Origin: an uncultured Lachnospiraceae bacterium
Lineage (GTDB): Bacteria > Bacillota > Clostridia > Lachnospirales > Lachnospiraceae
Direction: 5' to 3'
Assembly: GCA_946554445.1 (NCBI GenBank)
Contig: CAMNSD010000019.1
Span: forward strand, 17,533 to 81,532
DNA: 64,000 nucleotides
The translations under genes and the position numbers were made by a program. Each line of letters begins with the position of its first letter. Position 1 is the stretch's first letter. The notes beneath the pieces are model-generated. The model ran no database searches, was not told the origin of the DNA, and worked only from the letters and a program-made list of their open reading frames with translations. Positions 18,882-28,382 of this stretch are shown here, piece by piece.

Positions 18882-20844
18882 ATGCATTCAAATATTCTTC
18901 CAAAAACTCCTCTTCTGACACAATCCGCACACCCAATTCCTTAGCTTTTTTATTTTTGGAGGACTGGGAGGTAGTATCGTTATTGATCAGGCAGGTGGTC
19001 TTACCGGTTACACTGCCGGTCACTTTGCCGCCCTTTTTCTCAATCTCCTCTTTTAAAAGATTCCGATTCTCATAATGTGTCAGACTTCCCGTAATCACAA
19101 AATTCATGCCTGCAAGCGTCTGCGTGCCCTCCTCTATCACCTCCACGGCAATGTTTAACTCCGGTAAAAGACGGTCCAGCTGTTCCTTATTCTTCTCATC
19201 GTCAAAAAAACCTCTGACGCTTAAGGCAATCACTTCCCCAATGCCGTCAATCTCCGCCAATTCTTCCAGTGTCGCACTGCGAAGCGCTGCCAAATCATAC
19301 CTGAAATGTCTGCAAAGCATTTTCGCATTGGCCACGCCGATATTTTCAATCCCAAGACCATAAATCAATCTGGGAAGCGTGGTGCTTCGCGCCTGCTCTA
19401 AGCTTTCCTGCAGATTCCGGTAAGACTTTTCTCCAAACCCGTCCATCTGGGTGATTTCTTCCTCATAACGGGAAAGTTTGAATAAATCGGCAAACTCGTG
19501 CAAGAATCCCTTGGCCAGAAATTTTTCCAGAGTAGATTCCGACAGACCGTCCACATTCAAAGCATCCCTGCTCACAAACAGGGTAAAGGCCTTAATCTTC
19601 TTGGCATCGCAGTCAGGATTGAGACAATAGAGGGACTGCACCTCATTCACCTGTTTGATCTGCGTCGGCTGCCCGCAGACCGGACATTTGTCTGGTATCT
19701 CCAGATTATCGCTTCCCGTCAGGTTCTCCGCAATCTGAGGAATAATCATATTGGCCTTATAGACTGTGATTCGGTCTCCAATCCCCAGCTTCAACCCTCG
19801 CAGAATACTGATATTATGCACAGAAGCCCGGCTCACGGTGGTGCCTTCCAGTTCCACCGGTTCAAAAATGGCCACTGGATTGATCAGGCCCGTGCGGCTG
19901 GCACTCCACTCAATCTCCTGCAGGGTAGTCTCCCGCAGTTCGTCCGCCCACTTAAAAGCAATGGAATCCCTGGGAAACTTGGCCGTCCGCCCAAGTGAAC
20001 GTCCATAAGCCATATCCTCATAGGTTAGTACCAATCCATCTGAGGGTATGTCATAGTCTACTATCTTCCGCTCAAAATAAGAAACCGCATCCAAAATCGT
20101 ATCGGGATCTGTCAAGCGGTATTCCACCACATCAAATCCCTGCCTGCTTAAGAAGGCAAACTGCTCCTTTCTGGAATCTTGAAAGTCCACATCAAGCGCT
20201 TTTACCAGTTGAAAAGCATAAAAGCGCACATTTCTGCCCGCCGTGATCTCATTGTTGAGCTGTCTGACACTTCCACTGCATAGATTCCGCGGATTTTTAT
20301 ATTTGGCATCCACATCCTCAATCTCGCTGTTAATCTTTTCAAAATCACTGTAGGAAATGACAGCCTCTCCCCGCAAGATCAGTTCTCCCTGATAGGGGAT
20401 AGAGATTGGCAGATTGCGAAACACCCTGGCATTGTTGGTGATAACCTCTCCCACCTCGCCATTGCCTCTGGTAACCGCCTTGACCAGCCTGCCGCCTGTA
20501 TAGGTCAGTACGATCGTTAAACCGTCCAGCTTCCAGGATAACAACCCCTGTCTGCCATTCAACCAACTCTGCAGTTCTTCCCTGCTCTTGGTCTTGGCTA
20601 AGGACAACATCGGCGTTTCATGTCTCTCCTTAGGCAGTTCCTCCACAGCCTCATACCCCACACTTATCGTAGGACTGTCCGCAAATATTACGCCCGTTAT
20701 TTTTTCTAATTCTGTCAGTTCGTCGTATAATCTGTCATACTCGTAATTGGACATAATCTCGGTATCCTGCGCATAATATGCCTTTGACGCCTTATTCAAC
20801 AGGGATACCAGTTCCCGCATACGTTCCATAGATTTCTCTTCCAT
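18880..20844 (-). CDS. ligA: NAD-dependent DNA ligase LigA
   Basis: Seals nicks in duplex DNA using NAD. The 654 residues contain the Ia/adenylation domain with AMP-accepting lysine in SWKLDGLT (residue about 105), followed by GNGEVGE and the RGEAVI motif, OB fold, a four-Cys zinc finger (CPVCG and CLNPDC), helix-hairpin-helix motifs (GIENIGVANAK, EIDGIGEVIA) and a C-terminal BRCT domain (LAGMNFVITGSLTHYENR). Most LigA proteins read KxDG with Ile (KIDG); this WKLDGLT version is a variant found in some Clostridia that often have a second ligase. An ATG directly after a GTG is taken as start (AGGA upstream). It follows rluF by 21 bases. Confidence 0.95.
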   Translation of the reverse strand: MEEKSMERMRELVSLLNKASKAYYAQDTEIMSNYEYDRLYDELTELEKITGVIFADSPTISVGYEAVEELPKERHETPMLSLAKTKSREELQSWLNGRQGLLSWKLDGLTIVLTYTGGRLVKAVTRGNGEVGEVITNNARVFRNLPISIPYQGELILRGEAVISYSDFEKINSEIEDVDAKYKNPRNLCSGSVRQLNNEITAGRNVRFYAFQLVKALDVDFQDSRKEQFAFLSRQGFDVVEYRLTDPDTILDAVSYFERKIVDYDIPSDGLVLTYEDMAYGRSLGRTAKFPRDSIAFKWADELRETTLQEIEWSASRTGLINPVAIFEPVELEGTTVSRASVHNISILRGLKLGIGDRITVYKANMIIPQIAENLTGSDNLEIPDKCPVCGQPTQIKQVNEVQSLYCLNPDCDAKKIKAFTLFVSRDALNVDGLSESTLEKFLAKGFLHEFADLFKLSRYEEEITQMDGFGEKSYRNLQESLEQARSTTLPRLIYGLGIENIGVANAKMLCRHFRYDLAALRSATLEELAEIDGIGEVIALSVRGFFDDEKNKEQLDRLLPELNIAVEVIEEGTQTLAGMNFVITGSLTHYENRNLLKEEIEKKGGKVTGSVTGKTTCLINNDTTSQSSKNKKAKELGVRIVSEEEFLEEYLNA

Positions 20845-20865
20845 CACACTGTCCTACCGCCATTC

Positions 20866-21585
20866 TTACATATGCAAACCGCACTGTCTATAAAGTGCGG
20901 TTCTCTCTGTATCTGTAATCTCCCGGTATTCTCCGGGTTTCAGTTTTCCCAGTTCTATATTCATCACACGGACTCTCTTTAAACTGGTCACTTTATACCC
21001 CTGCGCCTGACACATACGCCGAATCTGCCTGTTTAAGCCCTGTGTCAGTATCATCCGCAGTGTCTTGGAGCCAATCTGCTCTATCCTGCAGGGCCTGGTA
21101 GTTGTCTTCAATTCCTCCAAATACACGCCCTTACGCATATTCTCCAGGGCTTCTTCCTTCCAAGCCCGGTCGGATTTCACAATATACTCTTTCTCATGTC
21201 CATTACTGCCCCGCATCATGGCATCAATCAGGCCACCGTCATTGGTCATCAAAAGCAATCCTTCTGAATCCCGGTCGAGACGCCCCGCATAGGTCAGACG
21301 GACCGGATATTGCAACGCCTGCACCACGGTCTTTGTCGCATGAACATCCCGTTCGGTACAGGTAACACCAATTGGTTTATAATATGCGAGCACCACCTTC
21401 TGATTAGGCATTGACACTTTCTTACCACGCACAGCCACCTGATCTTTGTCAGTCACCTTCCTGCCAGGCTCTGCCGTCTCACCATTTACAGTCACACCCC
21501 CCTGCTCAATCAGCTTGTCCGCATCCCTTCTAGAACACACCCCACAGGAGGCCAGATACCGGTTCAGTCGGATTTCTTCCATCAT
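20866..21585 (-). CDS. rluF: 23S rRNA pseudouridine synthase, RluF type
   Basis: Converts a uridine of 23S rRNA to pseudouridine; E. coli RluF acts at 2604. The 239 residues have an N-terminal S4 RNA-binding domain (RLNRYLASCGVCSRRDAD) and the catalytic Asp104 in GRLDRDSEGLLL. The RluF-like signatures NGHEKEY, QGLNRQIRRMC and GYKVTSLKRVRVMN support this branch rather than RluB. The first of two adjacent ATGs has GAGGG six bases upstream. It overlaps the SGNH gene stop by four bases (ATGA), so translation is coupled. Confidence 0.9.
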   Translation of the reverse strand: MMEEIRLNRYLASCGVCSRRDADKLIEQGGVTVNGETAEPGRKVTDKDQVAVRGKKVSMPNQKVVLAYYKPIGVTCTERDVHATKTVVQALQYPVRLTYAGRLDRDSEGLLLMTNDGGLIDAMMRGSNGHEKEYIVKSDRAWKEEALENMRKGVYLEELKTTTRPCRIEQIGSKTLRMILTQGLNRQIRRMCQAQGYKVTSLKRVRVMNIELGKLKPGEYREITDTERTALYRQCGLHM

Positions 21586-22802
21586 TGAGTTCCCTCAGCA
21601 GGCGCGGCATCTACAGCCTGCACGCCCTCCATACTTTCCACTGCACCCACCGCATCCGTATCGCTTATCATAGTTTCCTCCACAGGCGGTACAGCTGCAG
21701 CCGCAGAATCTCCTCTTTCCACGCCATGTTCCATCAAAAACTGCCGCCACTTATCATAATGTTTGGCATAAAGATGTACACCGTCAAAGGTCAGTTCCGA
21801 CAACAAGAAACCTTCGTTATCCGTAAACATTGGGTTACTGTCCAGATAGAAAATATCCGTTCCATTGGCAAGTCTCGCACAGGCCACATTCTTATCGTTA
21901 ATATTAATATTATTAAATTCTGTCGCCATATTATTCTTCTCACGGCTGATATGCAGATTCGCCATAATAAAGATAGTCGCCTCCGGCTGCCACTCCCTAA
22001 TCTGCTTTAACACCGACATATATTCTTGCAGATACATCGTTGTATTGCCATAGCCCAGTTCATTCATGCCAAGCATAATATAAATCTTACCGTAATGTCT
22101 CTCCTGCAGTACCTTCTTTAAATCCACCTTCTGTCCTGTACCCTGCTCGGTCACGCCGTCATCCTTCAGCAATTTAAAAATGGTCATACCATTGTCACAG
22201 AAGAAGTCCGCGCCGTCCAATCCAACATAGTCATATATGCCCAAAGTACGGGAGTCTCCAAGAAAAGCGGCATCATTAAAATAACTGTCGTTTTCTAATG
22301 TATAGGGGTACTCCGTGGTCAATGCAATTTTTCCTGCATCTGAGTAATATCTGGATTCTATTTCCAAAGGCGTGTAAGGAAGGAATTTTGTGGTCCCTTT
22401 CACAAGTTCTTCCTGTTTTTCCAGCGTTTCAGATTTTTCAATTTCTATATTCAGTTCATTTATATTTTCAATGCCGTCCGTTTCTTCCTTGCGTTCTCCT
22501 GCATTTTGGAGTTCGTCCTGCAAATTTTCCGAAACCACATTCTGATTTAACGCATCTTGAATGCCGGTATCCTGAATCTCTTCCACTATCACAGGAACCT
22601 CTCCCTGTGTCTGATGTTCCTCCGCCTTAACGATATCCCCCACCACAGACACTGTTCGGTCCTGCGTCATAATATGATTCATAACCCGTATCCCTATCTC
22701 GTCAAAACTGAGCATCGCAACCACAGACGACACCATAATCAAAATCAAATACGGACAATTATATACGTTTTCCAGCCATTTTGTCATCTTTTGTTTGATC
22801 AT
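21582..22802 (-). CDS. Membrane-anchored SGNH hydrolase, partner of MBOAT
   Basis: A 406-residue protein with one N-terminal membrane helix (about 18-33) and an acidic spacer rich in Glu (about 60-140). The outer SGNH domain has the nucleophile in LGDSRT (Ser184), Asn247 in GMNELG and the DxxH pair in FDGVHLY (Asp340, His343). Glutamine/alanine-rich tail follows. SGNH proteins encoded next to MBOAT proteins move or remove acetyl groups on cell-envelope sugars; the target here is unknown. It lies 30 bases after the MBOAT gene and overlaps rluF. Ribosome site AGAGGG. Confidence 0.88.
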   Translation of the reverse strand: MIKQKMTKWLENVYNCPYLILIMVSSVVAMLSFDEIGIRVMNHIMTQDRTVSVVGDIVKAEEHQTQGEVPVIVEEIQDTGIQDALNQNVVSENLQDELQNAGERKEETDGIENINELNIEIEKSETLEKQEELVKGTTKFLPYTPLEIESRYYSDAGKIALTTEYPYTLENDSYFNDAAFLGDSRTLGIYDYVGLDGADFFCDNGMTIFKLLKDDGVTEQGTGQKVDLKKVLQERHYGKIYIMLGMNELGYGNTTMYLQEYMSVLKQIREWQPEATIFIMANLHISREKNNMATEFNNININDKNVACARLANGTDIFYLDSNPMFTDNEGFLLSELTFDGVHLYAKHYDKWRQFLMEHGVERGDSAAAAVPPVEETMISDTDAVGAVESMEGVQAVDAAPAEGTQ

Positions 22803-22832
22803 CTTAACCCTCTGTCCACAGACATCTGTCCT

Positions 22833-24254
22833 CTAAAATCTAAAATATAAAAATGGATTATTACTGCCAACTACAATCTCATAGACGGACCACCAGAATA
22901 TTGCAAACAAAAACAATACCGTGAACCATCTATCCTTATATCTATGATACCACTTTCTGGGAAAAGGTGTTATAAAAATAACACACATTATTAATAAAAT
23001 CCCATAATTTTTCAAATATCTTATAACCTGTTCCGTCCCTACCATCACCCGGCCCGCATAAATACCTACCATATTGCCAAGGTAGGCTGTCAACTGCCCC
23101 ATATCAGAGATGGCAAATATCACCCAGGTGGCCGGTATGATCAGAAGTGTATAAATATGACATAGCACTCTCGACCGCTCCATCCAGTTGCCATAGGTTT
23201 TCTTTTCCAGAGAGATCAATAGGAAAAACCCAAGTCCCCAAAGTACAAAATTCCAATCCGCCCCATGCCAGAGACCAGTCAGCGCCCAAACAACAAAAAG
23301 ATTACATATCGTCCTCCCGCTTCCCTTACGGTTGCCGCCCAGGGGAATGTAGATATAATCCCGAAACCAGCTGCCCAGCGTAATATGCCATCTTCGCCAA
23401 AATTCTGAAATAGAGCGGGAAGTATAGGGATCGTCGAAGTTCCGCGGAATACGGAATCCTAACATCTTTCCCAGCCCCATGGCCATCACAGAATATCCCC
23501 AGAAATCAAAGTAAATCTGAAAGGAATAGGCCAATGCTCCCATCCATGCCGCCGTAATATGCAGATTGCCCGGCCCCGCCGTCATGATCGTATTCCAGAG
23601 AGTGCTGATCCGATCCGCCAACAGGACTTTTATGCCCAGCCCCGCCGCAAAAAGTTTCAAACCATTCTCCAGATCCCTGACTCTGATCCGGCGTTCCGCC
23701 ATACGGTCCGCCACCTCACTATAACGCAGGATGGGACCTACAATCAGCTGCGGAAACATACAGATATAATTGGCATAGGCCAACAGCCCCGCCTGTTTGG
23801 GTACTTTACCCCAGTAACAATCCAGTTGGTAGGATACCATCTGAAACGTATAGAAACTGATTCCGAGTGGCAGAGCCAAAGCCAAAATCGGCAGCCACCG
23901 GCTTCCCGCAACACCGTTCACATTCTCCGCCACAAAATCCCAGTATTTGAAAACAAACAAGGTGCCAAAATCGAACACACATGCCAGGATAAGTGCTCTC
24001 TTGCGCCGTTTCACAGCCTTCAGCTTCCGATTATTCTGGGGAGATTTCGGTTCCCAAAACATGTACCGGCTTAAACCATAGTTGATCAGAACAGAAGCAA
24101 TGAGCAGGAGAACAAAATATGGTTCCCCCACCCCATAAAACACAAGGCTTCCTATCAACAGTACAAAATTGCGATACTTTGCAGGCGCGATCAGATATAT
24201 TATCATAAAAATCGGCAGAAACCGAAATAAAAATCCTATACTGGAAAATAACAT
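22833..24254 (-). CDS. MBOAT family O-acyltransferase
   Basis: A polytopic enzyme of 473 residues (about ten hydrophobic segments) that passes acyl groups across the membrane, like AlgI and DltB. The invariant His330 lies in LTGLWHGADWNF and a second conserved His290 in FWRRWHITLG, followed by YIPLGG. FPQLIVGPILRY (about 168-178) is another AlgI-like signature. It is probably the transmembrane half of an O-acetylation pair with the SGNH protein just downstream. The ATG follows GGGGAG with long spacing. Upstream 109 bases separate it from a GH13 gene. Confidence 0.93.
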   Translation of the reverse strand: MLFSSIGFLFRFLPIFMIIYLIAPAKYRNFVLLIGSLVFYGVGEPYFVLLLIASVLINYGLSRYMFWEPKSPQNNRKLKAVKRRKRALILACVFDFGTLFVFKYWDFVAENVNGVAGSRWLPILALALPLGISFYTFQMVSYQLDCYWGKVPKQAGLLAYANYICMFPQLIVGPILRYSEVADRMAERRIRVRDLENGLKLFAAGLGIKVLLADRISTLWNTIMTAGPGNLHITAAWMGALAYSFQIYFDFWGYSVMAMGLGKMLGFRIPRNFDDPYTSRSISEFWRRWHITLGSWFRDYIYIPLGGNRKGSGRTICNLFVVWALTGLWHGADWNFVLWGLGFFLLISLEKKTYGNWMERSRVLCHIYTLLIIPATWVIFAISDMGQLTAYLGNMVGIYAGRVMVGTEQVIRYLKNYGILLIMCVIFITPFPRKWYHRYKDRWFTVLFLFAIFWWSVYEIVVGSNNPFLYFRF

Positions 24255-24363
24255 GTATTTAAAACTCCCCTACACAAATTAGGGCGGTTTATCTTATGTA
24301 AAAACCCTATATCTAGTATATTCCAGGTAAAATGATTTTACAAGACAAAAATTGCTCTATTTA

Positions 24364-25911
24364 TTATATGCGCCGAAATACGGCATATGACTGTGCCCCT
24401 GCCAGACAGGATTCCTTTTGCGGACAAATCGAGCCTATCTCAAAGAGTTTCTCTCCCGCCGTGACCTGCCAGGGAATCTTTTCTTCCCTGCCAGAAGGAT
24501 TGCAGACAAAGACAAGATCGTCTCTTTTATAAACAAAACTCCGCAGATTTTTTTCAGCTGTCAAAATTTCCAGATTATCATGGTGTGTAAATGCTTTTTC
24601 CGCATGTCTTAGGGCAAGTACGCTTTTCACCGTATGATATAGGGAATCCGCACGCTTCTGCTGCTTCTCCACAGTAGGAACTCCCTCGCCTGTATCCACC
24701 GGCAGATAAAGCTTATCGGCATCCGCCCCGGAGAACCCGCAGTTGATCCCATCCGTCCACTGCATGGGCGTGCGGGAACCCGTCCGCGTATAACCGCCCT
24801 CCTTGGTGGGCAGCTGCAGATAGCGCATACCAATCTCATCCCCATAATAGATAAAAGGCGCGCCCGGCATCGTCAAAAGAAAGGCATAGGCAAGTTTTAA
24901 TTCCCGCTCATCCAGATGATAAGCGGCCCTGATTGTATCATGATTGCCCGTGATCAGACAGTAAAATCCCTGCTTTTTCACAGCCTCATATTTAGGCAGG
25001 TATTCTTCTAAGAAATCCAGGATGCTCCTGTCGCTGTCCTTTCTAAAAAAGCTGTTATCCCGCCCGCTCTCATCATAGTCCCGCAGAAGCTTATGATAAC
25101 CGTTGCCAGGCCAGTCCAGGAAAAAATCCATCTGAAATCCGGCCATGCCGATGGCCGACTGGGGATGATTCCACTCGGACACAAAAACCGCCTCCGGGTA
25201 TTCCTTTTGCACGCTCTTAAACAGATCCCGCCAGACTTCGCAGGTACCGCTCTTGACCGCATCGTCATTCTTGACCAGAGAATCCGCCATATCCACCCGG
25301 AAGCCGTCACACCCTTTTTCCAGCCAAAAGCACATCACATCCCGCATGGCATCCCTGGTGGCCAGACAGGCCGGATCGTCCATGGCCTTCTGCCAGGGCT
25401 TGTCAGGATGTAAAAAACCATAATTTAAAGCCGGTTGACATTTAAAGAAATTCAGGATATAGGTACCGTTACGCTCACATTCCCCGGCGATATAGGCAAA
25501 CCCATCCGCCCGCATCAGCCACGCATCCGTCCAGATGTAACGGTCAGAATATTCGTTCTTTACCGCCCGGCCGCTCTCACGAAACCACCTATGCTCCTCC
25601 GAAGTATGCCCTGGCACCAGATCCAGAAGAATATGCATCTGCCTTTTGTGCACCTCCTCAAAAAGCCTGACTAAATCCTCCATGGTTCCATAACGCTCGG
25701 CTGTCTTCTTATAATCCCGCACATCGTAACCGGCATCTGCAAACGGTGAATCATAGCAGGGGTTCATCCAGATTGCGTTGCATCCCAGTTCTTTGATATA
25801 ATCCAGTCTGTCAATGATGCCGTTAAAATCCCCAATGCCGTCATCATTGGAATCCTGAAAAGACTGTGGGTAAATCTCATAAAACACTGCGTCCTGCAGC
25901 CAATTTGTCAT
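24364..25911 (-). CDS. GH13 alpha-glucosidase/trehalose-synthase-like enzyme
   Basis: A cytoplasmic 515-residue enzyme starting MTNWLQDAVFYEIYPQSF, the usual beginning of oligo-1,6-glucosidase and trehalose-hydrolase/synthase relatives. The (beta/alpha)8 motifs are clear: LLDLVPGHTS (region I), DGFRVDMAD (nucleophile Asp207), VFVSEWNHP (acid Glu246) and TGNHDT (third Asp). The C-terminal beta domain ends near SYAVFRRI. Precise substrate cannot be read from this. I chose the ATG at 25909-25911 because GGAGGCAG precedes it; earlier starts (25923, TTG at 25950) are possible. It follows the rRNA methyltransferase by 35 bases. Confidence 0.88.
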   Translation of the reverse strand: MTNWLQDAVFYEIYPQSFQDSNDDGIGDFNGIIDRLDYIKELGCNAIWMNPCYDSPFADAGYDVRDYKKTAERYGTMEDLVRLFEEVHKRQMHILLDLVPGHTSEEHRWFRESGRAVKNEYSDRYIWTDAWLMRADGFAYIAGECERNGTYILNFFKCQPALNYGFLHPDKPWQKAMDDPACLATRDAMRDVMCFWLEKGCDGFRVDMADSLVKNDDAVKSGTCEVWRDLFKSVQKEYPEAVFVSEWNHPQSAIGMAGFQMDFFLDWPGNGYHKLLRDYDESGRDNSFFRKDSDRSILDFLEEYLPKYEAVKKQGFYCLITGNHDTIRAAYHLDERELKLAYAFLLTMPGAPFIYYGDEIGMRYLQLPTKEGGYTRTGSRTPMQWTDGINCGFSGADADKLYLPVDTGEGVPTVEKQQKRADSLYHTVKSVLALRHAEKAFTHHDNLEILTAEKNLRSFVYKRDDLVFVCNPSGREEKIPWQVTAGEKLFEIGSICPQKESCLAGAQSYAVFRRI

Positions 25912-25946
25912 ATCTGCCTCCATTTCTGCACCTTCCGCAGGTGCCT

Positions 25947-27425
25947 TCAAATATTTTTACGAAGTCCCTTGGGATAATGATTCTTGATCTGTCCGCCGGA
26001 AGCCTTCCCAAACCCAAGAGAATATCCCTCGTATGAAAGAAGCATCCAGCCTCTCTCCTGCCCGCAGGAAATACTCTCTCCGCGAAGATACCGCCCAGCT
26101 TCTTCCATTGTCAATTCCTTCACCCGGTCCGTATCTTTACCAGTAAGCGTCATGGCCAGCGCATGCGCCGGTTCAAAACGGTTCTTTCTGTCTGTCAAAA
26201 GACAGAGTCCCGGCCGCAGTACTTTCACGCCTGCTAAAGGAATCATCCCCTCCGGCACCAAATATACCTGTTCCCCAAAGCGGATAACCGTGCCGTCCTG
26301 ACCGTCTGTCCATGTCTCTGGCAGGCCAAGTTCCTGTGTCAGAAATGTTGTTACCGCTTCCCGCAGCTTTCTGTCACTGCCCCGCTCCCTGTTTTCTTTG
26401 TTGTTTTTTGGGTTCTTGCTGATTATGCTGTTCTGACTGCTTATTCTGTCCTTCCTATTCCCTCCGCTCTCTTCATAAGTCGGCATCTCCGGTTCTGCCC
26501 CTTCTCCCCTCCTGCGAAGACAGGCGATATAATGTCCTTCCCCTTTCAGCTTGTGGGGCCACAGCCGCATCGTGTATTCGATTCCGTCGGCAGGATCATC
26601 CGCCCATCCCGGCTGTCCCTGAGAAAACGCTTCACAACAGTCTGTTTCTTCTATTATATAATCCCCATGGGCATGGATAAATGCGCTGATGGTTCCCTCG
26701 TTTTCCTCCGGTGCAAACGTACAGGTAGAATAGACCAGGACACCGCCCGGTTTTAACATCCTTGCAGCTTCCTCTAAAATCTTGCCCTGTCTTTCGGCGC
26801 ACATCGTCACATGTGCAGGAGACCACTCCTGTCTGGCCGCCTCGTCCTTGCGGAACATCCCCTCCCCAGAACAGGGAGCATCCACCAGAATCCTGTCAAA
26901 AAATCCCGGAAAAAGTTCCGCCAGCCGCTCCGGCTTTTCATTGCACACCACACAATTTCTCACGCCCATGCGTTCCACATTCTGGGATAAAATCCTGGCC
27001 CGTTCCGGCACGATCTCATTGGCAACCAGGAGCCCTTCTCCTTGCATCCTGCCTGCAATCTGCGTAGTTTTGCCGCCAGGTGCCGCACATAAATCCAGAA
27101 TCCTCTCGCCCGGCCGGGGATCCAAAATCTCCGCCACTGCCATAGCGGAAGGTTCTTGGATATAATAGGCGCCGGCCTCATGCAGCACATGACGTCCCGG
27201 CTGCTGTGCCGCCTGGTAGTAATATCCTTCCCTAGCCCAGGCAATCTTGTCCAGCATAAAGGGCATCTGTCCCACAAATGTTTCTGCCGGACACTTCAAC
27301 GGATTATGACGCAGCCCATAATATCGCTCTTTTTCATAGCTTGCAAGAAAAGCTTTGTATTCTTCTCCCAGAAGCCGTTCCATCCGTCCGCAGAACGCCT
27401 GCGGCAGTCTGATCTGTTCTTCCAT
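25947..27425 (-). CDS. rRNA m5C methyltransferase, RsmF/NOP2/Sun family
   Basis: Methylates cytosine C5 in rRNA with SAM; a 492-residue cytoplasmic protein. The SAM pocket has LDLCAAPGGKTTQ and the two catalytic cysteines are in VDAPCSGEGMFRKDE and VYSTCTFAPEENEG. After a low-complexity linker rich in Asn/Lys (about 320-345), the C-terminal half carries the RsmF-type extra domain (LCLLTDRKNRFEPAHALAMT, then WMLLSYEGYSLGFGK). The second Met was taken as start (ATG at 27423-27425), with GGGAG six bases upstream. It is the first gene of a unit with the GH13 gene and lies divergent from the TetR gene. Confidence 0.92.
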   Translation of the reverse strand: MEEQIRLPQAFCGRMERLLGEEYKAFLASYEKERYYGLRHNPLKCPAETFVGQMPFMLDKIAWAREGYYYQAAQQPGRHVLHEAGAYYIQEPSAMAVAEILDPRPGERILDLCAAPGGKTTQIAGRMQGEGLLVANEIVPERARILSQNVERMGVRNCVVCNEKPERLAELFPGFFDRILVDAPCSGEGMFRKDEAARQEWSPAHVTMCAERQGKILEEAARMLKPGGVLVYSTCTFAPEENEGTISAFIHAHGDYIIEETDCCEAFSQGQPGWADDPADGIEYTMRLWPHKLKGEGHYIACLRRRGEGAEPEMPTYEESGGNRKDRISSQNSIISKNPKNNKENRERGSDRKLREAVTTFLTQELGLPETWTDGQDGTVIRFGEQVYLVPEGMIPLAGVKVLRPGLCLLTDRKNRFEPAHALAMTLTGKDTDRVKELTMEEAGRYLRGESISCGQERGWMLLSYEGYSLGFGKASGGQIKNHYPKGLRKNI

Positions 27426-27632
27426 AGTATCTCCCATATGATGTAAAGACTCATCTTATATAGTATATTAAAGTCTCGCGCTCCTTCCTGTCAAACAGTT
27501 TATCAGGGTTCTTCCTGCATCTTCTTGGTTCGCATGATTCTTGATTCATCAGGATGTTTCTGCCGTATATACAATATTTATTTTCTATATTATAATAAAA
27601 AAGCAAAACACCAGCCTGAAAGGAGAACATAC

Positions 27633-28226
27633 ATGCCGAGAAAAGACAGCCGCAATACCAAAGGAAGAATTATTGAATCCGCCTGGGAACTTTTCTATGA
27701 ACAGGGATATGAAAATACTACAATCGACGATATTGTGGAACATTCGGAAACTTCGAAAGGCTCCTTCTATCACTATTTCGATGGCAAGGACGCGCTGCTC
27801 TCCTCTCTCTCCTATCTTTTTGACACCAAATATGAGGAACTGACGCCTTTCCTGAGCAATTTTCCTTCCAGCCTCGACCAGCTTGTGTATTTAAACCACG
27901 AATTATTCCTGATGATTGAAAACCGGGTGCCTCTGGACCTTCTTGCCAGACTGCTCTCCACCCAGTTGACCACCACTGGGGAAAAACATCTCTTAGATCA
28001 TGGGCGCACCTACTATCGTCTGCTCCGCAAGATTATTATAGAAGGGCAGAAAAGCGGAGAACTACGAAAAGATCTCTCTGTCAATGAGATGGTCAAGGCT
28101 TATTCCCTCTTTGAGCGCGCCATTATGTATGACTGGTGTATTTGCAACGGCGAATATTCCCTTTATCAGTACGCCGGCACCCTGCTTCCCACCTTTTTGC
28201 GCGGATTTATTATGGTATCCTCTTAG
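27633..28226 (+). CDS. TetR/AcrR family transcriptional regulator
   Basis: A 197-residue DNA-binding protein. The N-terminal helix-turn-helix reads RIIESAWELFYEQGYENTTIDD, split here, then IVEHSETSKGSFYHYFDGKDALL, which matches TetR. The C-terminal ligand domain has no close family I recognise. An upstream frame extends to 27525, but the ATG at 27633 has AAAGGAG at good spacing and starts MPRKDSRNTKG, the natural N-terminus. It is followed after 156 bases by a sodium symporter on the same strand and may control it or the divergent gene; that is inference. Confidence 0.9.
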   Translation: MPRKDSRNTKGRIIESAWELFYEQGYENTTIDDIVEHSETSKGSFYHYFDGKDALLSSLSYLFDTKYEELTPFLSNFPSSLDQLVYLNHELFLMIENRVPLDLLARLLSTQLTTTGEKHLLDHGRTYYRLLRKIIIEGQKSGELRKDLSVNEMVKAYSLFERAIMYDWCICNGEYSLYQYAGTLLPTFLRGFIMVSS

Positions 28227-28382
28227 AGTCCAGACTCGATTCTATACTTTAGTTCATATTTTCTTCTGTTTTTCCTTGTGGTAGACTGGCTAAGGATTTG
28301 TGTTTATGCGTACTTGACACAAATCTGTCCGTTGACCAATCACCGGACGACAAACAGACTGTGCGCAGAAATGAGGACTATT

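Noticed and set aside
27541..27575. Possible promoter TTGATT with TATATA/TACAAT before the TetR gene
   Set aside because: Spacing is 19 or more bases and the -35 box is weak, so I did not list it.
28278..28382. N-terminal extension of the symporter
   Set aside because: The added 35 residues are not membrane-like and no ribosome site precedes them; the ATG at 28383 has GAGG.
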